A stretch of DNA of 64,000 nucleotides. It comes from Heliopora coerulea (taxonomy: Eukaryota; Cnidaria; Anthozoa; Scleralcyonacea; Helioporidae). Where the stretch lies: the NCBI GenBank assembly GCA_030142905.1, contig JASJOG010000097.1, forward strand, positions 248,001 through 312,000, in the 5' to 3' direction. Positions within the stretch are counted from its first letter, which is position 1. Each line of letters begins with the position of its first letter. The notes under the pieces were generated by a model, which made no database searches, had not been told where the DNA came from, and worked only from the letters and a program-made list of their open reading frames with translations. Position numbers and translations under genes: made by a program. Below, piece after piece: positions 1-36,900 of this stretch.

Positions 1-2
1 AA

Positions 3-234
3 AAAGAAATAGAGAAAATGGAAAAGTATGATGACCTGAAAAGCGAAATAAAAAGAATGTGGGCGGTGAGGAAAAATGAGGTGATACCAACTTTAGTAGG
101 TGCTTTGGGAACAATTTGTAGGAAACTGAATAATTAGATTGAAAAACTGGCCATACATAGGAGAGTAGAACTTCTCTAAAAGAACTACATTGCTTGGAAC
201 AGCAAGAATACTGAGCAGAAGCTTGGAAGGCTGA
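3..234 (+). pseudogene. LINE (non-LTR retrotransposon) C-terminal tail, decayed
   Basis: Frame 3 reads a tail ending in VIPTLVGALGT before a stop at 135-137; a second piece in another frame (178-234) reads TLLGTARILSRSLEG. Both resemble the short conserved C-terminal segments after the reverse transcriptase of many animal non-LTR elements (a viP.vvGaLG block followed by LLGTARILRk). The frame change and stops mark it as a dead copy cut by the window edge. Family assignment is from memory of the motif only. Confidence 0.55.
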
Positions 235-398
235 AAAACTCGGAACCTTAGGCTAATAATTGTAACCAGCTTCCGAGGGAAAATTACATACGGCCGGCAT
301 AAGAACATTGCTGTGACAGATAATATAATAATAATATTAATAAATTAGCATAATAATAACGACCCAATCATGAGTTTAAACATTAAAAGAGGTCTCAC

Positions 399-23638
<23,240 letters not shown>

Positions 23639-23966
23639 TTCGCTAACTCTTTAAACAGAACTCGATATTAATCAGTTTGTAAGTCATCGCATCGTGGCAT
23701 AGTTTGGTTGCCATGACTAATTCTTTTGGATATTTATTTACTAAAGTTAAGGTCCTTAACCAATCACAGAGTTTGTTATATGATTCTTTAGTAACCAGTC
23801 GCGACCTGTTGCTAACGTCGTTCGTTCTGAACATTCCATTAGAAAGCGAAGTATTTTCTGATTGTTTTTGGTAAATGCTACCGTTGAATTCGACCGTCAC
23901 AGGAAATTTCAACCACAGATAACGTAAAAACTTCGGAAAACATTAACAGGGAACTAAAGGCTTTGT
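23639..23966. promoter_or_regulatory. Presumed bidirectional promoter between the kinase and laminin genes
   Basis: The kinase start codon (minus, 23638) and laminin start codon (plus, 23967) face away from each other across 328 bp. This interval must hold both 5' leaders, unless there are non-coding first exons elsewhere. A CCAAT box is present at 23760-23764; no clear TATA box is seen. An 89-codon open frame on the minus strand is not kinase-like and is taken as chance. Confidence 0.55.
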
Positions 23967-24984
23967 ATGATGATCTGGTGGCTGTTGTTTCCCGTTGTCA
24001 TGTTTGAATCTGCGTGGCATAGACCATGTCTTGTATTTGCCCAAGAAAGGGATGATCATGAATGTAATTCTTACGGTGTTTGTTTGCCTGGTGCCGAGGA
24101 TATTGCTGTTTCACCGCGCACAGTGACGGCTAGCAACACTTGTGGTGATCCGCCCGGCAGATACTGTCAAAAAGGTCCGCCAAGTTCTTGCTTTGTGTGC
24201 AACAGCTCTTCTAACGCAAACAGGCATCCGGTTGACTTTATGATCGATCGTGATCGTGGCCGTAGATATGGTACTTCGAATTTAACAAGCTGGTGGCAGT
24301 CCCAGACCTGGTGGGAATGGCTCGATATCCACAAGGAAGACCCCTTAGTGGTGAACATCACTCTCTCTTTCAACAAGACATACGTAATAACTGGAGACAT
24401 TCAGATCAACTTTAGGTCTCCAAAACCGTTAAAAATGGTCATCGAGAAATCTGCTGATTTTGGTAATACCTGGATCCCGTTACAGTACTTTGCAGATAAA
24501 TGCTCCTCCCGTTTTAATATGAGATCCAGTGCACTGAACTGTTCTACGAATACAGTTTTATGTACTGAGAGATACAGCGATCCGAAACCAGGACCTGTAT
24601 ATTTCAGTTTCCTAAACTGCTACACGAAAGAAAATTTCTGGGAAAAAGAAATACAAAACCTAATTAATGCCACTGACTTGAGGCTGCGATTAGAATATCC
24701 TGGGACGGATGGCCTAGAAACCATTAAAACGGAGGAGAGACTAAATCGATATTTTTATGCAATTTCTGACATTCAAGTATTTGGCCGTTGTCAGTGCAAT
24801 GGCCATGCTCGAAACTGCGAGTTTCCAACGAAAATCTTAAATGGAAAAAGTGTTTATGTAAATGAACCAAAATGCATGTGTGAGCATCATACGACTGGGG
24901 TTGACTGTGAAAAATGTGAACCGTTGTACAACAACAAAACCTGGATGCCTGCAACCTCCACAACACAAGCAAATCCATGTGAAA
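23967..24984 (+). CDS. Laminin exon 1: signal peptide, LN domain, first LE repeat
   Basis: The start MMIWWLLFPVVMF gives a hydrophobic signal peptide; the second Met is one codon later. The LN domain follows, with WWQSQT, SADFGNTWIPLQYF and YFYAISDIQVFGRCQCNG landmarks; then LE repeat 1. The donor GTGAGT leaves phase 1. The whole LN domain lies in one exon. Confidence 0.92.
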
Positions 24985-27900
24985 GTGAGTATTATTGTTA
25001 CTACTTCTACAATTACGAATGCGGTATGCCCTCATCAAAAATACTGCGTTGATTCCTATAGCCCTATGAAGATGGTCATCTTCAGTGGTTTTGTATTTTA
25101 GTATCGCCACTGCCAGATAAATTTATTTAGCTACTGAGAAAACCATGTGGTTGGTCCGACGTCAGAAATAGAGAAGGCAATCAAAACTGGTTTTGGTCAA
25201 CGTCATGTAGGAAACCTACACCAGAATAATGCAAAGAGCACCCACTTGCCAAACATCAAAAAAGGCAACCATCTCCTCTACCTTGTGCTCAACAAAATAT
25301 TTTTCATTGGCAAATTTGCAAAAGAAAAATTGTTACACTGTTAGTTTAGTAACACTTTACATTTGGGAGCGTGAGAATAAAATGGATTAAAGATCAAATG
25401 GTCATCAAGCTTGTTCCTTAGAAAGACAATTTCTGAGCCCCAGGTGGGGATTCCCATAAAGTTAATATCTGTTTTTAAATACTGGTATTAATTTATCTTT
25501 TCAAATATCTATATAATCTGCTGCTTCTTGGTGGCATAGCAGTTTATTTAAAACCTCGTTCACTGTAAAAAATTAAGCCACAACTCAGAGACCAGTTATA
25601 TAGCTCTAGACTAGTTTCCTAATTTCCTGTTTTTGGAGGTAAAGTTGCTGTTTTGATTGCAGATCTGGTTTAGCCAATCTGATTTCATACTCTTCTTGCA
25701 TTTTATAGTCCAATTGATGTCCTGTACTAATTTAAAAGATTCAATATTTAAACTGACTTGTACATTAATATCATCAGTATATAGTTATTGCTACTGATAA
25801 TCCAAAAGCACAGGAAGTGGAAAATTATATTTTTACTAAGAATTAATATTGCATACTAATCTGTATCTTACTTTTCAAGTTAAAGTGCAAGTATTAAAGG
25901 AGAAAAGTGCAGACATTCGCATGCACCGATTTTACTGTAACATCAGATAGTGACTGTATTTTCATGTTTTCATCAATGTACAATTTTTATATGTATTTGA
26001 AAAATAAGTAAAATTCATCAAATATGCAGCTCAAGACAAGTATAACAGTAATTCCAGCAACACATCATTTACATCATGTGACACCAACAGACAAGAATGA
26101 CAGAGTTAAATCAACTTTTTTATTATTTTTCAATCATTATGGTGATGTTACCTACTAGCAGTAGTTGCTTTCAGAAGGCAAAACAATTATCAGGTGTTTA
26201 TGCAGCTAATTTGTTTATTCATACTGAGATAAAGATAGCCAATCATTTCAAGCTCATATCCAGCCAATAACAATGTTCAAAATGCATGATGTGTTTAAGG
26301 GGTTTATATTTATGTCTCTTTCAAGGATCTGCCAATTCAATGACTTGCTTATTTCCCCAGACAGATATGCATCTGGAAGACCATTTTTGCTGCAAAAATG
26401 ATCTAATAGTTCTTGATTTTTATGTAACCACGTGCTCTTTTACATTATGCAGGAGAGTCAAGTATAGTATTCCAGGTAACAATGAAAATGCTATTTCATT
26501 AATGATCTCTTACTTCTTTAGAATGTGAATGTAATGAACATGCCTCCAGTTGTACCTTCAATAGCAGCCTTGGGCATGGAGTGTGTGACAAGTGTCAAGA
26601 TAATACTACAGGGTACTTTTGTGAGCAGTGTGAAGACAAGTTTTACAGGAACCTTACCAAACATTTGAATGATTCCAATGTTTGTTTAGGTAAGTTTATG
26701 TTAATCTTGGATATAAAGAACTGAAAGCAGTTTATTGTTATGGCATGTCTTGGTTTTAATGGTGTCCCACTATCCCATCATTAGTAAATTTGCTGTTAGC
26801 AAATTCCATACTGAAACTGTCCTGCCATGATATTAAATTAAGTTAAAATATTTAAAATATGTCATGTGGCATGCCAGCTAAAATGGAATTAAAAAGTAGT
26901 GGCTTTTCAGATTACCTAATTTCATAGTTATTGTGGCTGAATAATGAGCTATCATCACTTGAGAAATTGCCATTGAGAAATTTTCACTGACAATTTAAAT
27001 TAAATTTAAATTCAACTTGCATGCAAGGCATATTGTATTGTTTCCAACACTTTTACACTTTATAAGATAAACCACTCCATTGGTATCAAAATAAAAATTT
27101 ATAATTAATAATTTATCTTTTCTCTCCAAAATTGACCAGCAATATCTTCCTCTTGCTCCAAATTACAAATATGTGTTCAAGCCTGGATATATTTTTTTTT
27201 TGGTCTGGCTGTCAAAATGACCAGCATCAATCAGATTGTACCTGTCACAAAACAAAATGTACCTGTCACTTAACAGGACTATAATTTGATTGATATTCGT
27301 ACATTCGCCGTATATTAATAATTGTTATTGTATCCAAGCATTGGTATGGGATATTAAAACTTAAAAGTATGAATGATATATGCACTGCACACAATTTTAT
27401 TTAAAAGTATTATACATGAAGATTTATACATGTAGTATATGACTACAAAAAGATCATAATCATCAACAATTAATCTATTCTTGAACCATCACATGTCTCT
27501 TTGATCAATTTAAATCCTCAAAGTCACAGTAAATCCCCAGGAAGGAAACCTGCAAAACTAGAATCACTATCATCTGAATCAGACAAATGTTTCTCATGTA
27601 AGTCATTGTCAGTGGTCAAGTCTTGATCAATATGGCTATCATTGCTAACACTATTTATGTCAGCAGACATGAAAAATGAAGTTAGTTTCTTCGATATGTT
27701 GTATATAATTTAACGCTAGAGTGATTACAAACAATCAATGTCCAAGACAGTCGCACTTTGCCATTTTATATTCACCCGCACACTATCTCGCAGGTAACTC
27801 GCAAAATTACTCGCAGCAACTCGCGCGCATTCACTAATTTAATATACAAACGAAGAGAGCGATTGATTAAAGACAAATGTTACTAATTGGTTTTGTAATG

Positions 27901-30900
27901 AAACTGGAAATCAATGTTACCAAAAATCGTTCCGGACAAAGTGACATACATAGTCAAATTTGTGACTGTCAAAACTCTATAAATGACAATTTGTACCGGA
28001 CAATGTCCGTGACCGGACGCTAATATCCATCCAGGTAAGGAATTTCTTTGCCCAACCAATTCCATGTGAATTAGAATGAGAGGAAGATCAGATAAATGCA
28101 GGGACAGTGAAGTACAGTAGGATGGCATTTTACTTTGAAATTACCTCAAATTAGTAAAGGTTTCCTAAAAGCCTTTATTGTTGTTGGAATATAATCACCT
28201 TGCTTAGGATACATTTTTAACAATTATAGTTTAGAGTAGCCCGGAAACATATGATTGGGGATCATTAAAAATGCATAGAGGGTATTTGTATGCAAACTTT
28301 GATAGCAGGCCCATACATGTATTAGAGAATGGGGGAATGAAGGGAGCAGTCACCCCACCCTTGGGCATAAGGTAAACAATAGTTTTACACCTTACATTAA
28401 AGATCTGTTTGACTGGAATCTTCTCAATGAGTTTTTAAAGGTGAGAAGGGGGTCAAAAATCTTCATTTTTTTGTACATATATACTAAATGGAAGGCACAT
28501 TACCCCACAAAAGCTTCCTCTTTTGGTGTTCATTGGTGCACCTTTGGCTCACCTGATAAAATTTATTACATAGCCTACCCTTAACTTTCTGGCTATGCCC
28601 TTGTTTTATAATGAGTGCGACACAAGGGTTTAGATCAAACAATTGGCAGTTAAGATTATTCAATATTTGATACGTCCTGTAAAACAGTTGTTAGCAAACC
28701 ATTGGTGAGAGAAAGTTGCTGGGTATATAAAGTAAATACTCTTGTATCACAAGGTTTAAACCTAAGAGCCTTTGGACAATGGATTCTTGTATAATTTGGA
28801 TCATTAGCTAGACCAATGGTCACATGACAATTATCTTGACAAGGGGTGAGATCCAGAAATGTCAACTTGGAATAAACTTTAGTATTTTTTAACACCATTT
28901 ATGTTTTTAAGTTCAAGATGGAGTTGGTTTATGATGATATATATAATTGTGGGGGATGGATCAAAGCCACGTCTGGCTTACATGTACTGAAGGCAGATTG
29001 TTGAGCTTTTTACTAGGGTCTTTTCAATAATTATGCTTGTCATTACACTGTAGACATTGATGTCTTCCCACTTAATTTTGTTTTATTTAAGTTCATATTT
29101 GCTTCATATAGAGTTTACTCTATAACATTTATGTTTTAGAAAATCCTTCAAAGCTTAAGATGATGAGTTTGCCTTTGGCTACACCATCAGTGAATAAATA
29201 ATTCAATTTTATTTAAACATTTTTGGCATTCTTGTGTACTGATTGTTTGCTGCTTTAGAATGTGATTGTGCTGTTGAAGGCATAACAAATAATGGATCAT
29301 GTTCTCAAGATGTGGCTACTATTGGCCAGTGTATGTGCAAAGACAATGTGACTGGCAGGCAGTGTGATCGATGTAATGATACATATTATGGATACATGCT
29401 ACCACCTGCTGGTAGTTGTATAGGTAAGTTTCAAATGTACTAATAATTATGGTACTAATAATGACAATGATAATGATGATGATAATAATAATAATGATAA
29501 TAATAATGGCTTTAAATCAATACATTCCTTTGTCACATGAAATTTGCCCTCCAGGAAATTCACCCTCAGGAAAGTCATCTCAGGAAATTCCCCTCCTTTC
29601 AGCATGGAGGACCAATTTCCTAGGAATCTTGCCCCCCGGCAGAAAGGATTCCTAAAAATCTTGCCCTGCAGGAGGTTGAATTTCTTAGGATATTAGCCCT
29701 CCTCTAGGAAATTTGTCCCAATCTTATCTTTAGCAATTATAAAATTGTTTACTCACAAATAAGTCTATCAACTATATACTTGTCACTTATATGAATAGAC
29801 CTAATCATGCATGTAAATGCAGTTACTCTGTATGATAATAACTTTGAAATAATATCAAAGTATTATAGTTTTGCAACAGTCTCAGCTTGCTGCTAACTCA
29901 AATCTTGAGTTTTAAGATGTCATTATTTGTTGGGATATATTTTGATGTATACTTTTTGAAGTTGTCTCCTGGTTATGGTTGACTTTGTTTTAGAAATGTC
30001 TTTATTTTTTAATTAATTCAAGTGAGTTTTTGTTTCCAAGGATAATTTCATGATAGTTATTCATTAGAATTACAATGGTATGACTCGTCTAATTGCATGC
30101 GGTTTGTGCCAAAAACAAGGTATAGAAATACTAATCATACAGAAGTTTCTGAGAATATGGAGCATAAAATTAGAGGCAGACAGTAAAGATGAAAACAGAG
30201 CTTAAAATAATTGCGGTATCTTCACGGTATTTTTAAGTGAGAGAAAATGTTATGAAAGCAAAAAAATATACACGTTTTGCGAGATTAACGATCACTCTGA
30301 AATTTTCCTTGTTTGAATTACCATAAATAAAAAATTAAGAATATTATATTCGCTTATAAAATCCCATTGTATAGGTTTTAAAAAGAGGGAAAGACGAAAT
30401 TCCTATGGGAGGGCGGTATTCCTTGGACATTTTCCTTCCAGGAGGACTATCGTCCCCTGGGGGGCAATATTAGGGGAGGGCGAATTTCCTGTGACACTGT
30501 ACTATAGCTAAAAGCTAAATCATTATGTGACAATAAAGTTCTGCATCAGTTCTCAACTTTGCTGGAAAACATGGGCTGGGACCTATTTGATGGGTATCGA
30601 ACTAACTTAGTTTATGGTATTTCATTAGATTGTATGGGATTAATAATTTTGGTAAAGCGATAGTATGTGCTGAGGTTTTTGTTTTTTTTTTTAATTTGAG
30701 ACCGTACCTGACACTTTGAGGTTACTTCATTTGGTTGATGAGATGTCAGTTTAATTTCCGGGAAATAATTTATTTCGTATGTGACCCCAAATACTTGTTA
30801 ACTTAATTTTACTATGAGGAAGACACCCCTTTGACTGGTGATTCCATTAAAGATCTTCTAGTTTCAACTGTAAATATAGACTACAATATTACTTACGCTG

Positions 30901-33900
30901 AAGGATGTGCACATTAGTTAGTTACTCAACTCATTACACCTTTTACCCTCATTATTGTAAACCAGACCCTCCACTGCGTGAGTAGAAATGAGATTAACGC
31001 TTTAGTGTATTATTTTTTGAACGCTAACAGGAAAAAATAATCCGGTGGGATAAGACTTCTTTTACTTTACTCTCTCTAACTCCAGACGATTTTACTCTGG
31101 CTAAGGGCACACAATTTTCTCGTCAAGGGGAGAACTCCCGTAGTCAAAGTGTTTAAAGTGAGCTTATCTGCATAAATATATTTTCTGTCTGTCCTAAGAA
31201 AGGCAAATGACTGACGTGATCGAAAGAAGATGCCTTTCCGTAGCATATTAAAAAAATCAAAGTTTAAGTCAAATGATGCCAAACATGTACTGTTGGTACA
31301 GTAAAAGTTCAATGTTTCTATTTGGGAATGGGAATAGATACAATGGGCAACGACTGACGGTGCGAAAATCTGTTGGTTCGAGTTGCAGTTGGTACACTTC
31401 GAATGTTGCTGTCTTGGCCCGGTGGTTAAGCGTCCCTGAAACGATTTCTTTACTCTCTGCTGGACATAGTGCTTCTAATGGAGATTACCTTAGTTCTGGA
31501 TTGGTAAAAAATCTGAAGAGACTTTCTGAAGATAATGCTAAAAAAAAGCTTATGTTTTACATGGAAAGCTTTTCAAAAACGTTTTTTGCTGTGAAATTAA
31601 ACCTGCACTAGTGAACGAAAATGCCCGGAACTGACGACAAATCAAGTGGTAATTCTGAATTTAACGCTTATTTTCCTAAGAACGAACGGCCCCTGTTGAA
31701 ACAACATAGAAAGCTGAATTAAATTACTTATTTCAGTTGGTAATACTATAAAAGCACGGATTTCAATAGTGCAGTTGAATATTGTCATTTGATATAGATC
31801 AGTGGTACGTGATGCCAACATTTCTTCATTATTAATGAACTATTGCGTGTTGATATATATAATATGATGTCATTTCAATATCACATTAAAATGTAGTTTG
31901 TTCTGTACCCAATAACTTTCAAAGTGATTAAAAAATGACATCAGCTGCTCTATCAAAGCTAACATCGTTCTTGATTCATTCTCAGAAGTTTGTAGATACT
32001 TCCATGTATTCTAATGTCTTTTGCTTGCTAAGTTTTCTTATCGTTTGCCCAGGACGTCTTAACAGCATAACTCCGTGCAAATTTTCAACATTTCACATTG
32101 TTCTTGGTGTGCGGATAAAATCGTCTTGTTTAAGTCGCTTTATTTTTACTTATTTGAAAACCATATGTTTTTGAGGCGAAGTATCGAAGTCCTTTGTCTG
32201 TAAAATAATCTTTTTTTCACTCAAAGCATGCACGGTCATTTGTTCTTAACCGGTAAATGTTTGTACATCCAGATGTTGCAGGCAAATACAAATTCAAACA
32301 GAACACCTTCGCATATTGGGGCAGAAAACAGTAATGTTTACAACATGAACGCCGTGTTGTATTTGATATGTAAACAACTTATGAAACGAAAACACGGAAA
32401 CATTCGTGCTCTTCAAAAATGGTGAAGATTCCAACGATTTTAGTTGAGAAAATAACCCAAAACCTTCATGAAAAGCAGTGTAATACAATCACTAGTGGCT
32501 GTATCACATTTACAACAACTGATTAAACTTCAAATTCTTATGTCTTTCCCTCATGAATTATTAGTGTCTTATAAGTAATATTTAAAAACCGAGCAGGGGT
32601 ACTTTATCGGGATTTAAAACACGAGCCGATAGCCTAGTGTTTTAGATCCGATAAAGTACGAACTGCGAGTTTTCTAGATGTCTTCTAAAATGAACCTAAT
32701 ACGCTGATTCGCGAAGAAAGTTTGGAAACTACTTCTTTTGTAAGCCGAAAAAAATGAGCTTCTTCTTCACATATAAAGGCACATGTGTTTTTATTACATG
32801 TAAAGACTCGACACGGCTACGATTTTCTTTTGTGTTTTCCTCATGAATTATTAATGATTTTTAGAAGCACTATTAGAGTGTGCAGAAAGGGATTTGTGGA
32901 GTGATATGTTTCCATGGACGCTTGGATGCATGTGTACGTACATAAATTCGTCGATCATGCGTCCATGCATGCGTCCATCCATCCATCCCATCCCATACCA
33001 TTCATTCCATTCTATCCTATCCCATGCTATCCATACTATCCTTCCCATTCCATCCATCCAGAAGTATTCACATACAGAAATACGTTGAATGCTAATATTT
33101 TAATTGTTTCTTATCGTTTATTCTATTTACATTTCAATTATAAAAATAACCGTTTTCTCATTTCCGACACTTACGAAAATTTTAGAATGCCATTGCAACA
33201 TGTATGGTACCGTAAACGGCGATCTCAACTGCCATCAAGAGACAGGGCAGTGCACGTGCAAGCCGAATATTCATCTTCGTACGTGTTCTGAATGCAAAAT
33301 TGGTTTCTACAACTTTCCAAGCTCAACTGGTGCTGACTGCCTTGAGTGCCATTGCGATGATGGAGGAAGCACTAAACAAATTTGCGAGAAGACCCGAGGT
33401 AGGTCTATTCCGAATGCGGGTAAAATCTGATAACGCGAATTTTTGAGATTTAAGGTGTTAATATCGTCGCTACTAAAACCACAGTTCCATTAATTTAGTG
33501 ATACCATCAGTTAATTTACGGAAATGGTTGTAAGGAGAAGACCAAAATAGCGAAAGTCTTACTGTGAATAGTTTCCTTTCATATCCTGTCCACTGCTATT
33601 GATGGATGCAGACCTCATGTTTTCCAGGTGCTAAAAGTCCGAGGATTTTTCGGAGAGGGTTTTGGATATCCCAAAAAATGTCTTAAAGATGAAGCTTCCA
33701 AAAATACTCCTAAAATTGACATCAAGCGGTTTGTTTTCCTACTGTAAAAAATTTGGAAGTCTGCTAAAAATTACATGACGGAAAGAAATTGACTATATCA
33801 GCCTTGACTAAGCTGAGCGAACTTACCTGATTGCCGAAAGACTTCTATTTGCTTAATTATTAAAAGTACCTCTGCAACTTCTGCTTCAAAAACACCTCGG

Positions 33901-36900
33901 TCGAATAAGTTTTTCACACTGGTGCCACACATTATATTTGTTGTATTACAACTCTAGTAATAGTCTGAGAGTATGCCTCGTACTCGGTATCTCGCAAACG
34001 AAAAGAGGTTGAGTTTTCAAACTTTGTGTAGGAAAATGCTTATGCTGATACGTTTCATTTGAATTCAAGTGGTTTTTTGGAAAGACTTCCTCTTTTACGT
34101 AGCAACCCTCCTCGCGTTGAATTGAAAATCTTTAAGGTCTAGACGAATTGAAAAATGGCGAAGAAAATCATTCCGAATTTCGGGTTACGCCTCGTCACAT
34201 GAACCACAAGCGAGAAAGGAAAAAATTGGGTTTTTTCTGCATTTTACATAAACTTTCGCACACCAGTGCAAATGTTTATGTAGAATGTAAAGAAACAGTT
34301 CTGTTTTGAGACGAAATTCGCGCAGAAAGTTGGCGAGAATGGCTTAAAAGGTTGAAGTTTTCCGAAAATACTTATACGGAGAACTTTGCCCTCAATTAGT
34401 TAAACATTAAAAAATTAAAAACAGGATAAAATGGTCGGATTCCTCCATGTTTTAGTGTTTTTATAGCAGGAGTGACAAAAATTGCAAAAAGCATTTTCCC
34501 CCGAAAAAATATAAATCCTGTACAAAAATGGTTTCCAATTTAATAAGCCTTGATGTGCATTTAAATTAGCATTTTGACCCTTGTTTATATGCTAAAATTC
34601 TTTTGAATTGCCAACACAAGAACGAGGCTTGTAAGGATGATTTAAATTGGTGACCATTTTTGCGTAGAGTTTGTTTTTCTAACTCCGTAATTTCCAGATG
34701 AATTGGGAAAATGGCTACCACAATATGAAAAACGAATGAACGACTGAATAAAAAACGTTATTGAAGAGTAATTAAGCTGACAGAGGACTCTATATTCAAT
34801 TTTCAAATTGTAAAAAGTAGTGAAATGACCATATTATAGTTTACTAATATAAATACTAAATAATTTAAATTGATGTTGAATCATCGATGTTGTGATTGGT
34901 ATATTTAGGTTTTATGAGTTAGATCAGTGTTCATATTACATACTTAACTTTGTCTCAAAACTTAAATCACAAGAAAGGATACTGCCAATAAGCTGGTTAA
35001 AGCCAGCTGTGACACTTCTAAATGTCGGGCAAGTTATTAGGCATTTTTGAAACAAATATATGAACAGCTAAGTGCAAAGATAATGCCGCATATTTTTCGA
35101 TGAAGGTTGAACAAACACAAATAGAAATCTCAAACAAAGAAATAGACAGGAAAATGGAGCAACAATCGTATACATTCGTCTTATTTAATGCTTGGTTACA
35201 AAACTTATATTTTCCTTCTTTTTGGTTTTTCGCAGGGAAATGTCTCTGTAGAAAGGGCGTCCGAGGTGAAGCTTGTTCAAATGTAACAGACAACCGATTC
35301 TTCCCAAAGTTAGACTATCTTCTTTACGAGGCTGAGTATCAGTCCGGAAACTATTCTTTAACGTCTGATCTTGGTGCTTACGACAAATATTTCACTGGCA
35401 GAGGATACGCAAGAATAACGAGAAAGCAGTATATAGACTTCACCATTTTAGTTGATGTTGACAGTAATTACTCGCTTGTCTTACGCTATTCTAATGCATT
35501 GGGAAATGTTGTTGTTCACGTACGGGGAGGCAACTCGTCATCTTGTTCTGCAATTAATCGAAACATTTCTACTAGTAATTTGCTACCACGTGGTCAAGGC
35601 ATGTCGTGGAGGTCTCATGAGCGTTTTATGTTATGTTCCAACAACACTTATGCAATCCGACTTCAAGGGAATGATCCCGCGGAGAATTTTTCCATTGACA
35701 TTGATTCCCTGGTTTTGGTTCCTCAACTCACAGAGCTTCGTGCTTACAAAAACATGAGTAAGTTGGTCGACACATGCCAAACGAACTTCAGTACAATCCA
35801 GGGAGGCTATGCATCTTTATCGGCTTGCAGAAGTATTACGTTTTCCACAATGATTGAACTGTACAATGGTTCTCTTGGTAAGTTGAGTGCACATTACATT
35901 GCTTAATCCTATTCTGGGCGGGGTCTGCGTACCCCCTATTCTGGGCGGGGGTAGGTAAAACTACCTACCCCATCTATCTCCTGAACCGCTTGTTGGTTTT
36001 CATTAATATTTTGCATGCTGATTGTCCAAGGCAAGAGCTTTTATTCTGTGAAAATTGGCATTTATTGCTTACGTCAGCAGAGTTCATTCATTGAAGCGCC
36101 ATAAGTGTCAAAAATCTGCAAAAATCGCCTAATTTTTGTTGTCTCTCGCTTGACTTTATTACTCCTACTTATTCTCATCCATAATGACGCTAAGGTGCTT
36201 AGGATGTATGAAAAGACTGTTTTATACAAATTTCCTGATGTATACATTTGCTGTTGCCATGGAAACACTAACAACAAATAGCAGAACCTTAGACATTGTT
36301 ACCGAAATGAAAAATATGGCTCGTTTTTCCTTATGTAAAAAATCTTGTCGAATACCATTCATTTGCTTATCAGGGCAACTTAGGCTATCGTGGATGATAA
36401 GTTCAACATTATATTACCGTATACTGTGCTATGTGGGGCTATTTTATGGGTCTATGAGGTGCCAAAATGAACAACAATGAATGAACAACAATGATGCAAC
36501 TGAAAACTGACGCCATGTCAAATAGCTGATGAAAATTCAAAGTAAATATCATCTATCCTTCGTTGATTATAAAGTTACAGTTTCAGTAACAAGTGCTATT
36601 GAAAAAGTGAAAAATTTGAATATCGGCCAACGAAAACGGAAGTGAATATCTCACGTTATGATCAAGGAAACACCTTGAAATTTTCAAGGCACTTTTTTGG
36701 GACATATAGCTATTCCAATGCCAAAAATCGACCACTGTGCATCATGCAAACGTGAGATAATTGAAAAAAACCGAACTGGTATTGAAAACATCGGATAAAA
36801 AACAGGAAATGACGCCATGACGTCATCGAAGTAATTTGTTTGACGTCAAACAAATCTAAGTTGAGTGGTTAACAAATGGTCAAAGTTTCAAGTCAACATC

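Larger units (their letters stand above)
29424..33185 (+). other. Laminin intron 3
   Basis: 3.8 kb with a TIR element (29531-30496), dispersed repeat R1 (32560-32850) and a CCAT-like tract (about 32960-33060). The 112-codon open frame at 31273-31611 has no similarity I recognise. Confidence 0.5.

Noticed and set aside
23643..23912. 89-codon minus-strand frame as an alternative kinase N-terminus
   Set aside because: Not similar to a kinase, ends before the MDNYK start, and the family begins with a very short N-terminus.
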